DNA from: Levyella massiliensis
Lineage (GTDB): Bacteria > Bacillota > Clostridia > Tissierellales > Peptoniphilaceae
Assembly: GCF_000308275.2 (NCBI RefSeq)
Contig: NZ_HG529490.1
Location: forward strand, 585,695-649,694
Length of the DNA stretch: 64,000 nt
Direction of reading: 5' to 3'
Under the pieces are notes generated by a model, which saw nothing but the letters and a program-made list of their open reading frames with translations, was not told the DNA's origin and did no database searches. Position 1 is the stretch's first letter; each line of letters starts with the position of its first letter. Shown here in pieces: positions 32,670 to 43,745 of this stretch. Position numbers and translations under genes: made by a program.

Positions 32670-34364
32670 TTACTTCACCGCATTCATCTGTGCGGAAACC
32701 AGCTCTGTAATTTCTTCACAGATAGCATCTGCCTTAGTCTGACTCTCTCCCACCGAATAGACATAAAGTTTAATCTTCGGTTCCGTACCGGATGGACGAA
32801 TGGCCAGCCAGCTTTCATCATCCAATTCATATTTCAAAACATTCGACTTTGGAAGACCGGTGTTATCCTTCAAATAGTCCGTTACCCGTACTACCTTACG
32901 ATCGCCGATATCCGTGAGGCCTTCGGCACGGAAGACATCCATGATGCGGCCGATCAGAGCCTGTCCATCGGCTCCCTCTTTGACAATGGAAATCAATTTA
33001 TTGCCGTAATAACCGTATTCGTCATAAATGTCGTCTAAGACTTGCAGCAGATTTTTGCCTTGCGACTGTTTATAAAAGGCTGCCGCTTCCACCAAAAGCA
33101 TGGCAGAAGAAACCGCGTCCTTGTCACGTACAAAGGGGCCATGATTATAACCGATGCTCTCTTCATAGCCGAACACAAAGCTGTGCTCATGCGTGGTATC
33201 CCAGTCATTAACCGGAGCGGCAATATTTTTAAAGCCGGTTAGCACATCATATAAAGCCAAGCCGTATTTTTTCGTAATTTTGCGTGCGATGTCGCCGGTT
33301 ACGATGGATTTAATCACAGCACCGTCTTTCGGAAGGGTGCCTGTGGCGGCCATTTCAGAAACAATATAATGTGTAAGGATTGCTCCTAAATGATTGCCGT
33401 TGATAAACTGGTAACTGCCGTCTTTGCGACGCACTTCCAACGCCAAACGATCAGAATCGGGATCTGAAGCGATCAGAAATTCGGCATTTACCTCTTTGCC
33501 CTTCTTCTCTGCTAAGCGGAAACATTCCGGGCGTTCAGGGTTAGGATAACCGGTTGTTTTGAAGTCCGGATCCGGTTCCAGCTCCTCTTCGACTAGGGCC
33601 ATGCCCGTAAAACCACGACGCTTTAAGACGGTACGAATGGGAATATTGCCGCAACCGTTTAACGGTGTGTACACAAAGGAAAGACTCTTGTCGATATCGT
33701 CATGAATGGAAAGCGCCAATACCTTTTCCAGATAGCCGGCCATCAGGGAAGGATCGATGTATGAGATCATGCCGGATTCCAGCCCCTCTTCAAAGGGGAT
33801 GCGCTTGACCACGCCGTCCTTTTCGGTTTCATGAATCTTAGCCTCAATGGCTTCCGCCCAGTCATCCAGTATTTGTGAACCGGCAGTGCCGTATGCCTTA
33901 TAGCCGTTGTATTCTCTCGGATTGTGCGAGGCCGTCACCATGACGCCGGCAAATGCGCCCAGCTCACGAACGGTGTAGGACAATACTGGGGTCGGAACAA
34001 TCGTCTTATGAATGGACACTTTAATCCCATGTGCCGCAAAAATTTCTGCCGCCAGACGAGAAAATTCCAGAGACATATGACGCACATCGTAACCGATGGC
34101 AACGCCCTTCCGGCATGCCTCTTCCCCCTTTTCCTCAATCATACGCGCAAAGCCTTCCGTGGCATTGCCCACAGTAATCCGATTCATGCGATTGGTGCCG
34201 GCGCCTAATTTGCCGCGCAGTCCTGCGGTTCCAAAATGCAAGGATTGATAGAAGCGATCCTTGATTTCCTCTTCCTTACCGGCGATAGCACGTAACTCTT
34301 CCTTTAACGAAGCGTCCACCTTTTCATCCGAAAGCCATTGCTTATAGATTTTATGATAGTCCAC
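32670..34364 (-). CDS. Phosphoglucomutase / phospho-sugar mutase
   Basis: A 564-residue alpha-D-phosphohexomutase that interconverts glucose 1-phosphate and glucose 6-phosphate, with the phosphoserine loop MVTASHNPREYNGYKAYG, the metal loop SDPDSDRLAL, the sugar-specificity loop GYEESIGYNHG and the C-terminal phosphate loop RPSGTEPKIKLYVYS. It supplies substrate to glgC at the head of the same operon. Translation starts at GTG 34364 behind AAGGAGG; no ATG with a better site is nearby. The PgcA-type length (about 560-580) rules out the shorter GlmM. Confidence 0.92.
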   Translation of the reverse strand: MDYHKIYKQWLSDEKVDASLKEELRAIAGKEEEIKDRFYQSLHFGTAGLRGKLGAGTNRMNRITVGNATEGFARMIEEKGEEACRKGVAIGYDVRHMSLEFSRLAAEIFAAHGIKVSIHKTIVPTPVLSYTVRELGAFAGVMVTASHNPREYNGYKAYGTAGSQILDDWAEAIEAKIHETEKDGVVKRIPFEEGLESGMISYIDPSLMAGYLEKVLALSIHDDIDKSLSFVYTPLNGCGNIPIRTVLKRRGFTGMALVEEELEPDPDFKTTGYPNPERPECFRLAEKKGKEVNAEFLIASDPDSDRLALEVRRKDGSYQFINGNHLGAILTHYIVSEMAATGTLPKDGAVIKSIVTGDIARKITKKYGLALYDVLTGFKNIAAPVNDWDTTHEHSFVFGYEESIGYNHGPFVRDKDAVSSAMLLVEAAAFYKQSQGKNLLQVLDDIYDEYGYYGNKLISIVKEGADGQALIGRIMDVFRAEGLTDIGDRKVVRVTDYLKDNTGLPKSNVLKYELDDESWLAIRPSGTEPKIKLYVYSVGESQTKADAICEEITELVSAQMNAVK

Positions 34365-34410
34365 TGTCTCCTCCTTTTTCCCATTCCGCCGATGTATTTC
34401 TCCAAAACCA

Positions 34411-36378
34411 TCAGTACAGCACTTCGACTTCGAAAACCAGCATGGAAATGGGTTCTAATTGTAAATGAATGCCTGCTCTGCGATCCAACTCGACACGATT
34501 CGAACGCGTCCGTCCAAAGCGATCAAAAACCCTTTGCACGCACAAGCGCTCGGCGTGTAAGGCATCAAAAAGCACCGTCGTGTCCGCATCCAGATTCCAC
34601 CATCCGCTGTGATACACCGTAACGAGATACTTTCTTTCGCTAAGATCCCCTCTCTGATAGACCATGCCTATCACTGACGGATGTTTAATACCCAAAATAT
34701 GCACGCGCTGTGCAACGTCTTCCTTCGAACGAAGACGAAAAACCGGATAGGCTTTACGCAGCGCAATGAGATCCTGTACATAATGAAACAGATCCCGATG
34801 CTTCGCCTTTTCCCTCCAATCGATGCCATTAACCAGATAGGGGGCACGATAGGAATTATCCAACATGGCTTTACTGCGTCGAAATTCATTGCCGGCATGA
34901 AAAAAGGGAATCCCCTCAGCCGTAAGTAAAAAGCCGAAAGCCAACCGTGTCATCGCTTCATTGTGTTCCCGATTCCCGAGTGATAGCGAAAGCTTATCTT
35001 CCAAAATCAGATTATCATGCGCACTGAAGTAATTCAGCGAATGAATCGGATCTTTGGCGCCCCCATTATACGCCTTGGAATACCGTATCGAGCCTAAGAG
35101 ACCAACCTCTGCCCATTGCTTAGCTTCGGTATTGCCTTGCACAAAGCCGCGCGAGGCTCCATTAATATCCCCGCACAAGGCATCCCGGAAACGCGCGTTA
35201 AAGAGCGCAAAATTCGCGTTATTTTGCGTTCCCCACGTTGTGCGTTCTTCTTCGGGTAAAGGTGTCGGCGCTCCGTACCACGGTTCCCCGTAGATAAGCG
35301 CATAGGGATTCTCACGACGCAGTCTCTCCATGAGCAGGCGCACGGTCGTTTGATCCAGAAGTGCCATTAGGTCAAAACGAAAACCATCAATCTTATATTC
35401 CTTTTGCCAATACGACAGTGATTCCAGTATAAACTTGCGCACCATGATGCGTTCCGAAGCAATTTCGTTGCCCACCCCGGAGCCATTTGCAAACGCACCG
35501 TCTACCTTTCGATAGTAATAATCCGGGACCAGCTGATTCCATTCGGAATCTTCGGTACGATAGGTATGGTTATACACGACGTCCATCACCACACCGATGT
35601 CCGCTTCGTGCAGCGCCTGTATCATCGCTTTTAGTTCGCGAATGCGCACTGTCGGATCATAGGGATCCGTGGCATAAGAGCCTTCCGGCACGTTAAAGAG
35701 ATGCGGATCATAGCCCCAATTGTAGTTATCCTCCGCACCAACACGTTCCGGTCTTTCGTCCACCGTGAAGTTTTTAAAGATCGGCATCAGGTGTACATGT
35801 GTAACGCCCAGCGCTTTCAGATGACCAATGCCCGTCTCAATCGCATGATACGAGCTATTTTCAGTTACCCCGAGATATTTGCCGCGATACCGCGCCCCGC
35901 TGGTGGTACTGAAGCTGTAATCGCCCACGTGCATTTCACAAATGATCGCATCGGCCGGAGAAATTTTGACATACGAAGTATCCCGAAAGCCCGGCGGATC
36001 CGTCTCGGATAAGTCCACAATGGCACTACGTCGGCCATTGATGGAGCAAGAAACAGAATAGGGATCGACCACTTCCTTCCCCTGTACCTCGAACGTATAA
36101 AAAGCGCCCTTCCAATCTCCCGGGACGATTGCCGTATAGACGCCGTCCACATTCTCCATTGGGATATTGGCCACCGCTTCGCCATCGTCGGAAGTATAGA
36201 GGCGCAGGGTAACCGAAGGCTGCGTCGGCGCCCAGACACGAAAGGATGTCTCTTCATGAGAATAATGCGCACCGAAATGTGCCGTTCGCGCCGTTATCGT
36301 AGGAATCCATGCCTTTTCATTTTTCGTCTCTTCCAAAAGGGTTGTGTTGTCAACAATCGTCATAGACGGTCCATTCAT
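34411..36378 (-). CDS. pulA: Type I pullulanase (glycogen debranching)
   Basis: A 655-residue GH13 enzyme that cleaves alpha-1,6 bonds in branched glucans. It has an N-terminal CBM48-like beta domain (about residues 35-130) and the GH13 core with region I DVVYNH, region II GFRFDLMAL (nucleophile Asp), region III YGEPW (acid Glu) and region IV FSAHDN, plus the type I signature YNWGYDP. There is no signal peptide, so it acts on internal glycogen. Its ATG at 36378 overlaps the glgA stop by four bases; an ATG five codons later is an alternative. No branching enzyme or phosphorylase gene is in the window. Confidence 0.93.
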   Translation of the reverse strand: MNGPSMTIVDNTTLLEETKNEKAWIPTITARTAHFGAHYSHEETSFRVWAPTQPSVTLRLYTSDDGEAVANIPMENVDGVYTAIVPGDWKGAFYTFEVQGKEVVDPYSVSCSINGRRSAIVDLSETDPPGFRDTSYVKISPADAIICEMHVGDYSFSTTSGARYRGKYLGVTENSSYHAIETGIGHLKALGVTHVHLMPIFKNFTVDERPERVGAEDNYNWGYDPHLFNVPEGSYATDPYDPTVRIRELKAMIQALHEADIGVVMDVVYNHTYRTEDSEWNQLVPDYYYRKVDGAFANGSGVGNEIASERIMVRKFILESLSYWQKEYKIDGFRFDLMALLDQTTVRLLMERLRRENPYALIYGEPWYGAPTPLPEEERTTWGTQNNANFALFNARFRDALCGDINGASRGFVQGNTEAKQWAEVGLLGSIRYSKAYNGGAKDPIHSLNYFSAHDNLILEDKLSLSLGNREHNEAMTRLAFGFLLTAEGIPFFHAGNEFRRSKAMLDNSYRAPYLVNGIDWREKAKHRDLFHYVQDLIALRKAYPVFRLRSKEDVAQRVHILGIKHPSVIGMVYQRGDLSERKYLVTVYHSGWWNLDADTTVLFDALHAERLCVQRVFDRFGRTRSNRVELDRRAGIHLQLEPISMLVFEVEVLY

Positions 36379-37811
36379 TGTCCAAAGGGATTTAGCGATT
36401 CATACAGTTTCAGATACTTACGGCTTGATGCATCCCAACTGAGATCCTTGGCCATGCCGTTTTTCTGCAACATGCTAAAATCTTCCGGGGCATCACGATA
36501 AACGCGCAACGCACGCTGCATCGTAAAGAGCAAATCGTGTGCATTTACATTGGAAAAGCTGAAACCGTCGCCACTCTTCTCGTATTGATTATAGGGCTCT
36601 ACAGAATCGCGCAGTCCGCCGGCTTCCCGTACAATCGGTACACAACCGTAACGCATCGCAATCATCTGGGATAGACCGCATGGTTCGATCATGGAGGGCA
36701 TTAAGAACATATCCGCACCCGCATAAACTTCATGGCTCTCTCGCGTTGAAAAGTGCATGCGTGCTGCCAGCTTTTTCGGATATCGCTTCGCGAAATAGCG
36801 AAACATTTCTTCATATGTGTCATCGCCTGTACCTACGACCACGAGTTGGACGTCTTCCTGCAAAAACTCCTCGAGAATATAACGAACCAGATCTAACCCC
36901 TTCATGGCGTTCAAACGGCTTACCGTGCCGATCAGCGGTACGTCCTTTTCCGGAAGACCTGTTTTTTTCTGCAAGGCGCGTTTGTTTTTCTTACGCTTCT
37001 CCAAAGAAGCAATATCATAACGCGATGCAATCATAGTATCCGTGGCCGGATTCCAAACCTCTTGATCGATACCGTTTAAAATGCCGGATATCTTCCAGGA
37101 ATAGGCATTAATGACATTCTGCAGGCCTTCTGCAAAAAATGGATAATGAATTTCTTCCGCATAGGTTTCCGAAACCGTGTTCACTTTTGTCGCATGAACG
37201 ATGGCGGCTTTCATAAAGTTGATCGATTCATAAAACTTCATATCGTAGTCCGAATAGTAGGCAGGATCCAAATTCGTCCAGAAAAAGAGCTCCGGCGAAA
37301 ATTGTCCTTGATACTTCAGATTGTGAATCGTATAGAGTGAACGCATTTCGCGATAAAAGGCATCACCACGGCGAAAGTCATTGAGATATACGGGTGCCAG
37401 GCCTGCATGCCAGTCGTTCGCATGAATCACGTCGACCTTCCAATCCAAAACACGCGGCAAGCGCACCGCCGCTTTTGAAAAGAAAATAAAGCGTTCCCCG
37501 TCATCGTACTGGCCGTAAATTTCCGGTCGTTTGAAGTAATATTCATTATCTAAAAAATAGTACGTTGCGCCATTATACGACAGTTCATATACGCCGCAGT
37601 ACTCATTCTTCCAGCCGACGCTCACGGCATACTCTGCCACACGGCGCATCTTTTTTCGATACACGTCTTCAATTTGTGCGTAGAGTGGAAGCACCACGCG
37701 GCAGTCGCATCCCAACTGATTTAATGCTTTCGGCAAGGAAGCTGCCACATCGGCCAAACCGCCGGTCTTAATAAACGGTGCTGCTTCCGCCGCCACATAC
37801 AAAATTTTCAT
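36375..37811 (-). CDS. glgA: Glycogen synthase (ADP-glucose type)
   Basis: A 478-residue GT5 glucosyltransferase that extends alpha-1,4 glucan using ADP-glucose. KTGGLADVAASLPKAL is the N-terminal ADP-glucose binding motif; IHNLKYQGQF, NGIDQEVWNP, GTVSRLNAMKGLDLV and the C-terminal MIEPCGLSQMIAMRYGCVPI (E-x7-E type motif) follow. The start at 37811 lies three bases after the glgD stop, behind GAGGT. It pairs with pulA downstream, so making and debranching glycogen are coordinated. Confidence 0.96.
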   Translation of the reverse strand: MKILYVAAEAAPFIKTGGLADVAASLPKALNQLGCDCRVVLPLYAQIEDVYRKKMRRVAEYAVSVGWKNEYCGVYELSYNGATYYFLDNEYYFKRPEIYGQYDDGERFIFFSKAAVRLPRVLDWKVDVIHANDWHAGLAPVYLNDFRRGDAFYREMRSLYTIHNLKYQGQFSPELFFWTNLDPAYYSDYDMKFYESINFMKAAIVHATKVNTVSETYAEEIHYPFFAEGLQNVINAYSWKISGILNGIDQEVWNPATDTMIASRYDIASLEKRKKNKRALQKKTGLPEKDVPLIGTVSRLNAMKGLDLVRYILEEFLQEDVQLVVVGTGDDTYEEMFRYFAKRYPKKLAARMHFSTRESHEVYAGADMFLMPSMIEPCGLSQMIAMRYGCVPIVREAGGLRDSVEPYNQYEKSGDGFSFSNVNAHDLLFTMQRALRVYRDAPEDFSMLQKNGMAKDLSWDASSRKYLKLYESLNPFGQ

Positions 37812-37813
37812 AA

Positions 37814-38941
37814 TTACCTCGAAATCACTTCTTTCTTGCCCACTACGAAGGGGTGTGCATACGCACCGGCAAGGGTAACACCCGTTTCAATGACAGCCTG
37901 TTTATCCGTAATAGTGTTAACCACCACGGCATCGGCGCCCACGGTCGTATTCTCATTTAAGATGCTGTTTCGAACGATTGCGCCTTTCTTCACATGTACG
38001 CCACGGAAAAGAATGGAATTTTCGACCTGCCCTTCGACCATGCAGCCATTAGCAACCAAGCTATTGTGGACATGGGCCGTATCCGAATACAGCGTAGACG
38101 GCTCATCCTTTGATTTCGTGTAAATCATATTGTCACGGTAGAAGATTTCCTGATACAAATTCTGGTCCAACAACGACATATTCGCCTGGAAATAGGAATA
38201 GATATCATGAATTACCAACACCGGGGCTGTGACCTCATATACGCCGATATTCAGACGATTCTTTTCATTATTGATGGCTTCAATGAGCGTCGTGGCCGAG
38301 CCGCGTTCCAAAGAACGCTTCACCAGATCCACAAATACGGATCGTTTGATAAACAGGCGCTCCAAGTAGAGCGGAAAAGCCGCATTGGTACCAAGGTTGA
38401 TGCCCATGTTGATGAATTCATGATTCTCATCAAGAATCAGCTTTTTCATATTCGTATAGAGACCTTCGTGATCCTCCATATTTTTATAGAACAGCATAAC
38501 ATCGTCATCCTGTTCCAAAAAACGCTGATAGGCTTCCTCCAAATCCGCTTTTGTGATCATCATGGGGTTCATGATATGCACATTGGCCCCATTCGATTCC
38601 TCAAAAAAGGGAATTGCATCATAATAGGTCTGAATCACTGAGGGATGATGTTCCCACGTTTTACTCGGCGGGTTGATGAACAAGCCGTTATTGCGGCGAT
38701 TCATTTCCCAATTCTTTCCATCGCCCACATGATCCAATGTGGAGCGGATATTGTTGCCGCCAAAGAGCATGACGCGCGACATGCTATAATTAGAGAGTGC
38801 CGACAGTGCAAAGTCGATAATACGATACCGTCCACCAAAAGGAATCATGTAATCGGGACGGCTTTCGGACAGAGCACCAAAATCACGATTGTCACTGTAC
38901 CCACCGTAATTAGAATTAATAATACCGATACAATCTTTCAT
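37814..38941 (-). CDS. glgD: Glucose-1-phosphate adenylyltransferase, regulatory-type subunit GlgD
   Basis: A 375-residue paralogue of GlgC. It keeps the fold landmarks [14 protein letters not shown] and the C-terminal left-handed beta-helix (NSLVANGCMVEGQVENSILF, RNSILNENTTVG). The nucleotide-binding loop GG-G-RL of GlgC is replaced by INSNYGGYSDNRDFGAL, as in other Bacillota GlgD proteins. GlgD forms a heteromer with GlgC and tunes its activity. The ribosome site AGGAG is made by the last codons of glgC, and the two genes are one base apart, supporting strict co-production. Confidence 0.95.
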   Translation of the reverse strand: MKDCIGIINSNYGGYSDNRDFGALSESRPDYMIPFGGRYRIIDFALSALSNYSMSRVMLFGGNNIRSTLDHVGDGKNWEMNRRNNGLFINPPSKTWEHHPSVIQTYYDAIPFFEESNGANVHIMNPMMITKADLEEAYQRFLEQDDDVMLFYKNMEDHEGLYTNMKKLILDENHEFINMGINLGTNAAFPLYLERLFIKRSVFVDLVKRSLERGSATTLIEAINNEKNRLNIGVYEVTAPVLVIHDIYSYFQANMSLLDQNLYQEIFYRDNMIYTKSKDEPSTLYSDTAHVHNSLVANGCMVEGQVENSILFRGVHVKKGAIVRNSILNENTTVGADAVVVNTITDKQAVIETGVTLAGAYAHPFVVGKKEVISR

Positions 38942-38942
38942 G

Positions 38943-40082
38943 CTACTCCTCCGTCACGTTTCCGTCCGCAACCAGATAGACAGCGCCGGAAGTGTCTTCT
39001 CCGATCTCCTGCCCTGCTCGGATCACTTCATTTTCCCCTACAACGGCGTGGACGACCTTTGCGCCCTTTTGAATCACGCTGCCCGACAGAATGACGCTGT
39101 CACGTACTTCCGCGCCCTCTTCCACTGTGACGTTGGTAAAGAGCACGCAATGTTGTACTTTGCCATAGACGCGGCAAGCTTCGTTTACAAGGGAATTAGA
39201 AACCTCGGCTTCCTGTGCGATAAAGTGCGGGGGTAAATTCTTCGCCGACGTATAAATGCGCCAGTTTTTCTCGTAAATGTTCAGGCCATTGTTCGGGTCA
39301 ATCATGTCCAAATTGGCTTCCCAATAGCTTTTAATGGTGCCAACATCCTTCCAGTATCCTTTAAAGCGATACACATAAAGGGGCATTTGCGCTTTAAGCA
39401 TCTTCGGAATAATGTCATGGCCGAAATCATACGTGGAATTTTTATCCTTGTAGTCCTCGATCAACGCTTTGCGCAATGTGGGCCAATTAAAGATGTAAAT
39501 GCCCATGGATGCCAGATTGCTCTTTGGTTTCGCCGGCTTCTCTTCGAATTCAATAATGCGATCCTCTTCATCGGTATTCATGATCCCGAAGCGTGGCGCT
39601 TCGTCCCAAGGCACTTCCATGACGGCAATCGTCGCCTCGGCGCCCTTACGAATATGCACATCCAGCAATTCGTTGTAATTCATTTTGTAAATATGATCCC
39701 CGGACAAAATCAATACGTATTTGGGGTTTAAATTGTCCAAATAGGTCATGTTTTCATAGATGGCATTGGCTGTACCGTCGTACCACCGGCCCCCTTCCTC
39801 CGAATAAAACGGAGATAAAAGACGTAAACCACCGTAGGTTCTGTCATAGTCCCAAGCCGCACCGATACCGATGTGCTCATTCAAGCGAAATGGCTTATAT
39901 TGCGTCAGAATGCCGATATCGTGAATGTCCGAATTCGTTGCGTTACTCAGTGCAAAGTCGATAATACGATATTTACCGCCGAAGGGTACTGCCGGTTTTG
40001 CCGTGTTCCGGGTCAACGCTTTCAGTCTGGAGCCCTGTCCGCCGGCCAATAGCATGCAGACCATGCCGCTTTGATTTCTCAT
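38943..40082 (-). CDS. glgC: Glucose-1-phosphate adenylyltransferase, catalytic subunit
   Basis: Makes ADP-glucose from ATP and glucose 1-phosphate, the committed step of glycogen synthesis. About 379 residues: [17 protein letters not shown] is the nucleotide loop, [19 protein letters not shown] and [13 protein letters not shown] (metal Asp) follow, with the C-terminal beta-helix from about residue 285. The ATG at 40082, eight bases after GGAGG, is chosen over an upstream frame extension. First gene of a five-gene glycogen operon (glgC, glgD, glgA, pulA, phosphoglucomutase), with a promoter and a possible LacI-type operator upstream. Confidence 0.96.
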   Translation of the reverse strand: MRNQSGMVCMLLAGGQGSRLKALTRNTAKPAVPFGGKYRIIDFALSNATNSDIHDIGILTQYKPFRLNEHIGIGAAWDYDRTYGGLRLLSPFYSEEGGRWYDGTANAIYENMTYLDNLNPKYVLILSGDHIYKMNYNELLDVHIRKGAEATIAVMEVPWDEAPRFGIMNTDEEDRIIEFEEKPAKPKSNLASMGIYIFNWPTLRKALIEDYKDKNSTYDFGHDIIPKMLKAQMPLYVYRFKGYWKDVGTIKSYWEANLDMIDPNNGLNIYEKNWRIYTSAKNLPPHFIAQEAEVSNSLVNEACRVYGKVQHCVLFTNVTVEEGAEVRDSVILSGSVIQKGAKVVHAVVGENEVIRAGQEIGEDTSGAVYLVADGNVTEE

Positions 40083-40120
40083 TCTTGCTACCTCCTTTGT
40101 CGGCCGAAATAGGTTGAGGA

Positions 40121-40151
40121 TTTGCAAAACGTTATCCTTTCTCTTATTTTA
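40121..40151 (-). promoter_or_regulatory. glg operon promoter -10 and possible LacI-family operator
   Basis: TAAAAT preceded by TGA (40151-40146, minus strand) is a plausible extended -10. Just downstream, 40121-40137 reads tttgcaaaacgttatcc, with an AACGTT centre and partly symmetric GCAAA/TATC flanks like LacI/CcpA-type operators. Occupancy would block transcription. Moderate match only. Confidence 0.35.
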
Positions 40152-40296
40152 TCATTCTATCCGCCTTCTGGGGCTCAATTTTCTCTTGCGATCTCTATTT
40201 GTTCTTCTATTTTTTCAGGATTTACTGAAAATTAACGGGTTATTTCGAGCTTTATCATGAAAACGACTGCCTACAAACACCGGTTTTAAATTTTAC

Positions 40297-40328
40297 ACAA
40301 AAAGAGCCGACCCTACGGCCGGCTCTTT
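40297..40328. terminator. Terminator after eno
   Basis: AAGAGCC pairs with GGCTCTT around a partly paired top; on the minus strand T5 follows. It closes the glycolytic operon about 20 bases past the eno stop. Confidence 0.9.
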
Positions 40329-40351
40329 TCTCAGCAATTCTGTTATCGAAA

Positions 40352-41698
<1,347 letters not shown>

Positions 41699-42454
41699 TT
41701 AATCGATACGATAATTGACCAGGCTGATGAAGCTTGCTGCTTCCAAACTGGCGCCGCCCACTAAGGCACCGTCGATATCTTCCTGTTCCATGATGGCCTT
41801 AATGTTCTCCGGTTTCACGGAACCGCCATAAAGAATACGGACCGCATCACCTGCTGCTTTGGAAAGTATGCTTGAAACCTGCTGACGAATGAAGTTTGCC
41901 ATCTCTTGCGCATCCTCTTCTGAAGCCGACTTTCCGGTTCCGATAGCCCAAATCGGTTCATACGCAATGACCAACGATTCAAGATCCTTGGGGCTCAATC
42001 CCTGTAACGCGGATAGCAGCTGTCCCTGCACTTTTTCTTCTTGTTTGCCGGCTTCGCGCTCTTCAAGCGTTTCACCCACACAGAGAATCGGGCGGATGCC
42101 GGCCTTCAGAGCCGCTTCAACTTTCTTCTGAATCATTTCGTCGGTTTCGCCAAAAATGCCGCGGCGCTCCGAATGTCCAAGAATTACGTATTCCACTTGT
42201 AAATCTTTCAGCATGGAAGCCGAAATTTCGCCGGTGAATGCGCCATGATCCTCATAGTACATATTCTGAGCGCCCAGATGCAGCTGAGAATCATCCAAGA
42301 CTTCGTTTACCGCCTGCAGATCAATCGCCGGCACACAAATCAGTGCCTCTACAGCGTCATCCAACTGAATGGAATCAATTTGACGAGCCAGCATCTGCGC
42401 CTGATACGGCGTTTTGTTCATTTTCCAGTTGCCGGCAATCAGAGACTTACGCAT
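41699..42454 (-). CDS. tpiA: Triose-phosphate isomerase
   Basis: Interconverts dihydroxyacetone phosphate and glyceraldehyde 3-phosphate. About 251 residues forming one TIM barrel: GNWKMNKT (catalytic Lys), VILGHSERRGIFGE (His electrophile region), VIAYEPIWAIGTGKSA (catalytic Glu) and RILYGGSVKPEN (phosphate gripper). Two ATGs occur in tandem; the second, at 42454, has five-base spacing to GGAGG and gives MRKSLIAGNWKMN, so it is preferred. It lies between pgk and eno in the same transcription unit. Confidence 0.97.
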   Translation of the reverse strand: MRKSLIAGNWKMNKTPYQAQMLARQIDSIQLDDAVEALICVPAIDLQAVNEVLDDSQLHLGAQNMYYEDHGAFTGEISASMLKDLQVEYVILGHSERRGIFGETDEMIQKKVEAALKAGIRPILCVGETLEEREAGKQEEKVQGQLLSALQGLSPKDLESLVIAYEPIWAIGTGKSASEEDAQEMANFIRQQVSSILSKAAGDAVRILYGGSVKPENIKAIMEQEDIDGALVGGASLEAASFISLVNYRID

Positions 42455-42487
42455 CATTCCCTCCTTCTTCTTTTTTCTACTCCTCGA

Positions 42488-43681
42488 CTAGCGATCCGTA
42501 ATGGCCGCAATGCCGGGCAGTTCTTTGCCTTCCAGAAATTCCAGCGATGCACCGCCACCGGTAGAGACATGCGTCATTTGCTCTTTATAACCGGCTTGTT
42601 CCACTGCTGCAGCGCTGTCTCCGCCACCGATAATCGTGGTGCCTTGGCATTCGGCCATCGCTTTCGCCAGTGCAAGGGTGCCGTTTGAAAATTCCTTGAT
42701 CTCAAATACGCCCATGGGACCGTTCCAAACCACTGTTTTGGCTTCTTTTACGATACTCGTGAATGTTTTTATTGTTTCCGGCCCGATGTCTAAGGACATT
42801 TTATCCGCAGGGATCGCATCAATGGAGACAATGGCTGTCTTCTGATTTTCCGCTACCGCATCGGCAATCACACCATCTGTCGGCAGTTCCACGCGCACGC
42901 CCTTTTCCTTCGCACGGTGCAATAAATCCTTAGCAAGCTCCAACTTATCCGCTTCGAGAAGAGACGTACCGATCTCCTTGCCCATCGCCTTCAGGAAAGT
43001 ATAAGCCATGCCGCCGCCGATCAGAATGGTATCTACCTTATCCAACAAATTTTCAATAACGCCGATTTTATCCGACACCTTAGCGCCACCCAGGATCGCA
43101 ACAAACGGATGCTTGGGATCCTGCAGAGCTTCGCCCATGATATCCACTTCCTTTTGCACCAACAGGCCCAGCGCCGACGGCAACAGAGCCGCTACGCCGA
43201 CGTTTGAACTGTGCGCGCGATGGCAAGTCGCAAAGGCATCGTTGACGAAAATATCCGCTAAAGAAGCCAAGTCTTTGGAAAAAGCAGGATCATTCTTGGT
43301 CTCTCCGGAAACAAAGCGCGTGTTTTCGAGAAGTGCCACTTCTCCGCCCTTCAATGCTGCTGCCGCTTGTTTCACAGAGGCATCCACCACCGTTTCGGAA
43401 GCCAAGAAATGAACTTTTTGGCCCAAAAGCTCTTCCAAACGTTCCGCCACAGGGCGCAACGTAAATTTTGCTTCCGGTCCTTTCGGACGGCCCAAATGGC
43501 TCATAAGAATCACGGTAGCGTTCTGCTTAAGCAATTGACGGATGGTCGGCAGAGCCGCTACAATACGCGAATCATCAACAATATGTCCTGTGCCGTCTTT
43601 CGTTTGCGGAACGTTGAAATCCACGCGAACCAGAACTTTCTTATCGGTAAAATCATAATCTTTTAATGTTTTCTTTGCCAT
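42488..43681 (-). CDS. pgk: Phosphoglycerate kinase
   Basis: Transfers phosphate from 1,3-bisphosphoglycerate to ADP. 397 residues with [32 protein letters not shown], the hinge [40 protein letters not shown] and the C-terminal [13 protein letters not shown] with [25 protein letters not shown] precedes the ATG at 43681. A terminator lies between it and gap, so its expression probably depends on partial readthrough or a promoter I cannot point to. Confidence 0.97.
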   Translation of the reverse strand: MAKKTLKDYDFTDKKVLVRVDFNVPQTKDGTGHIVDDSRIVAALPTIRQLLKQNATVILMSHLGRPKGPEAKFTLRPVAERLEELLGQKVHFLASETVVDASVKQAAAALKGGEVALLENTRFVSGETKNDPAFSKDLASLADIFVNDAFATCHRAHSSNVGVAALLPSALGLLVQKEVDIMGEALQDPKHPFVAILGGAKVSDKIGVIENLLDKVDTILIGGGMAYTFLKAMGKEIGTSLLEADKLELAKDLLHRAKEKGVRVELPTDGVIADAVAENQKTAIVSIDAIPADKMSLDIGPETIKTFTSIVKEAKTVVWNGPMGVFEIKEFSNGTLALAKAMAECQGTTIIGGGDSAAAVEQAGYKEQMTHVSTGGGASLEFLEGKELPGIAAITDR

Positions 43682-43704
43682 TACCGCTCCTTTGTCGCAA
43701 CGTT

Positions 43705-43736
43705 AAAAAAGGCGAGGAAGCTTCCGCCTCCTCGCC
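43705..43736 (-). terminator. Terminator or attenuating hairpin between gap and pgk
   Basis: GGCGAGGA pairs with TCCTCGCC in a perfect 8-bp stem, followed on the minus strand by TTTTTTAACG. It likely sets gap transcript levels above those of the downstream glycolytic genes. Confidence 0.85.
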
Positions 43737-43745
43737 GATGTTTTG

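Noticed and set aside
34411-36378. Glycogen branching enzyme as an alternative call for pulA
   Set aside because: The YNWGYDP motif and GH13 region layout are those of type I pullulanase.
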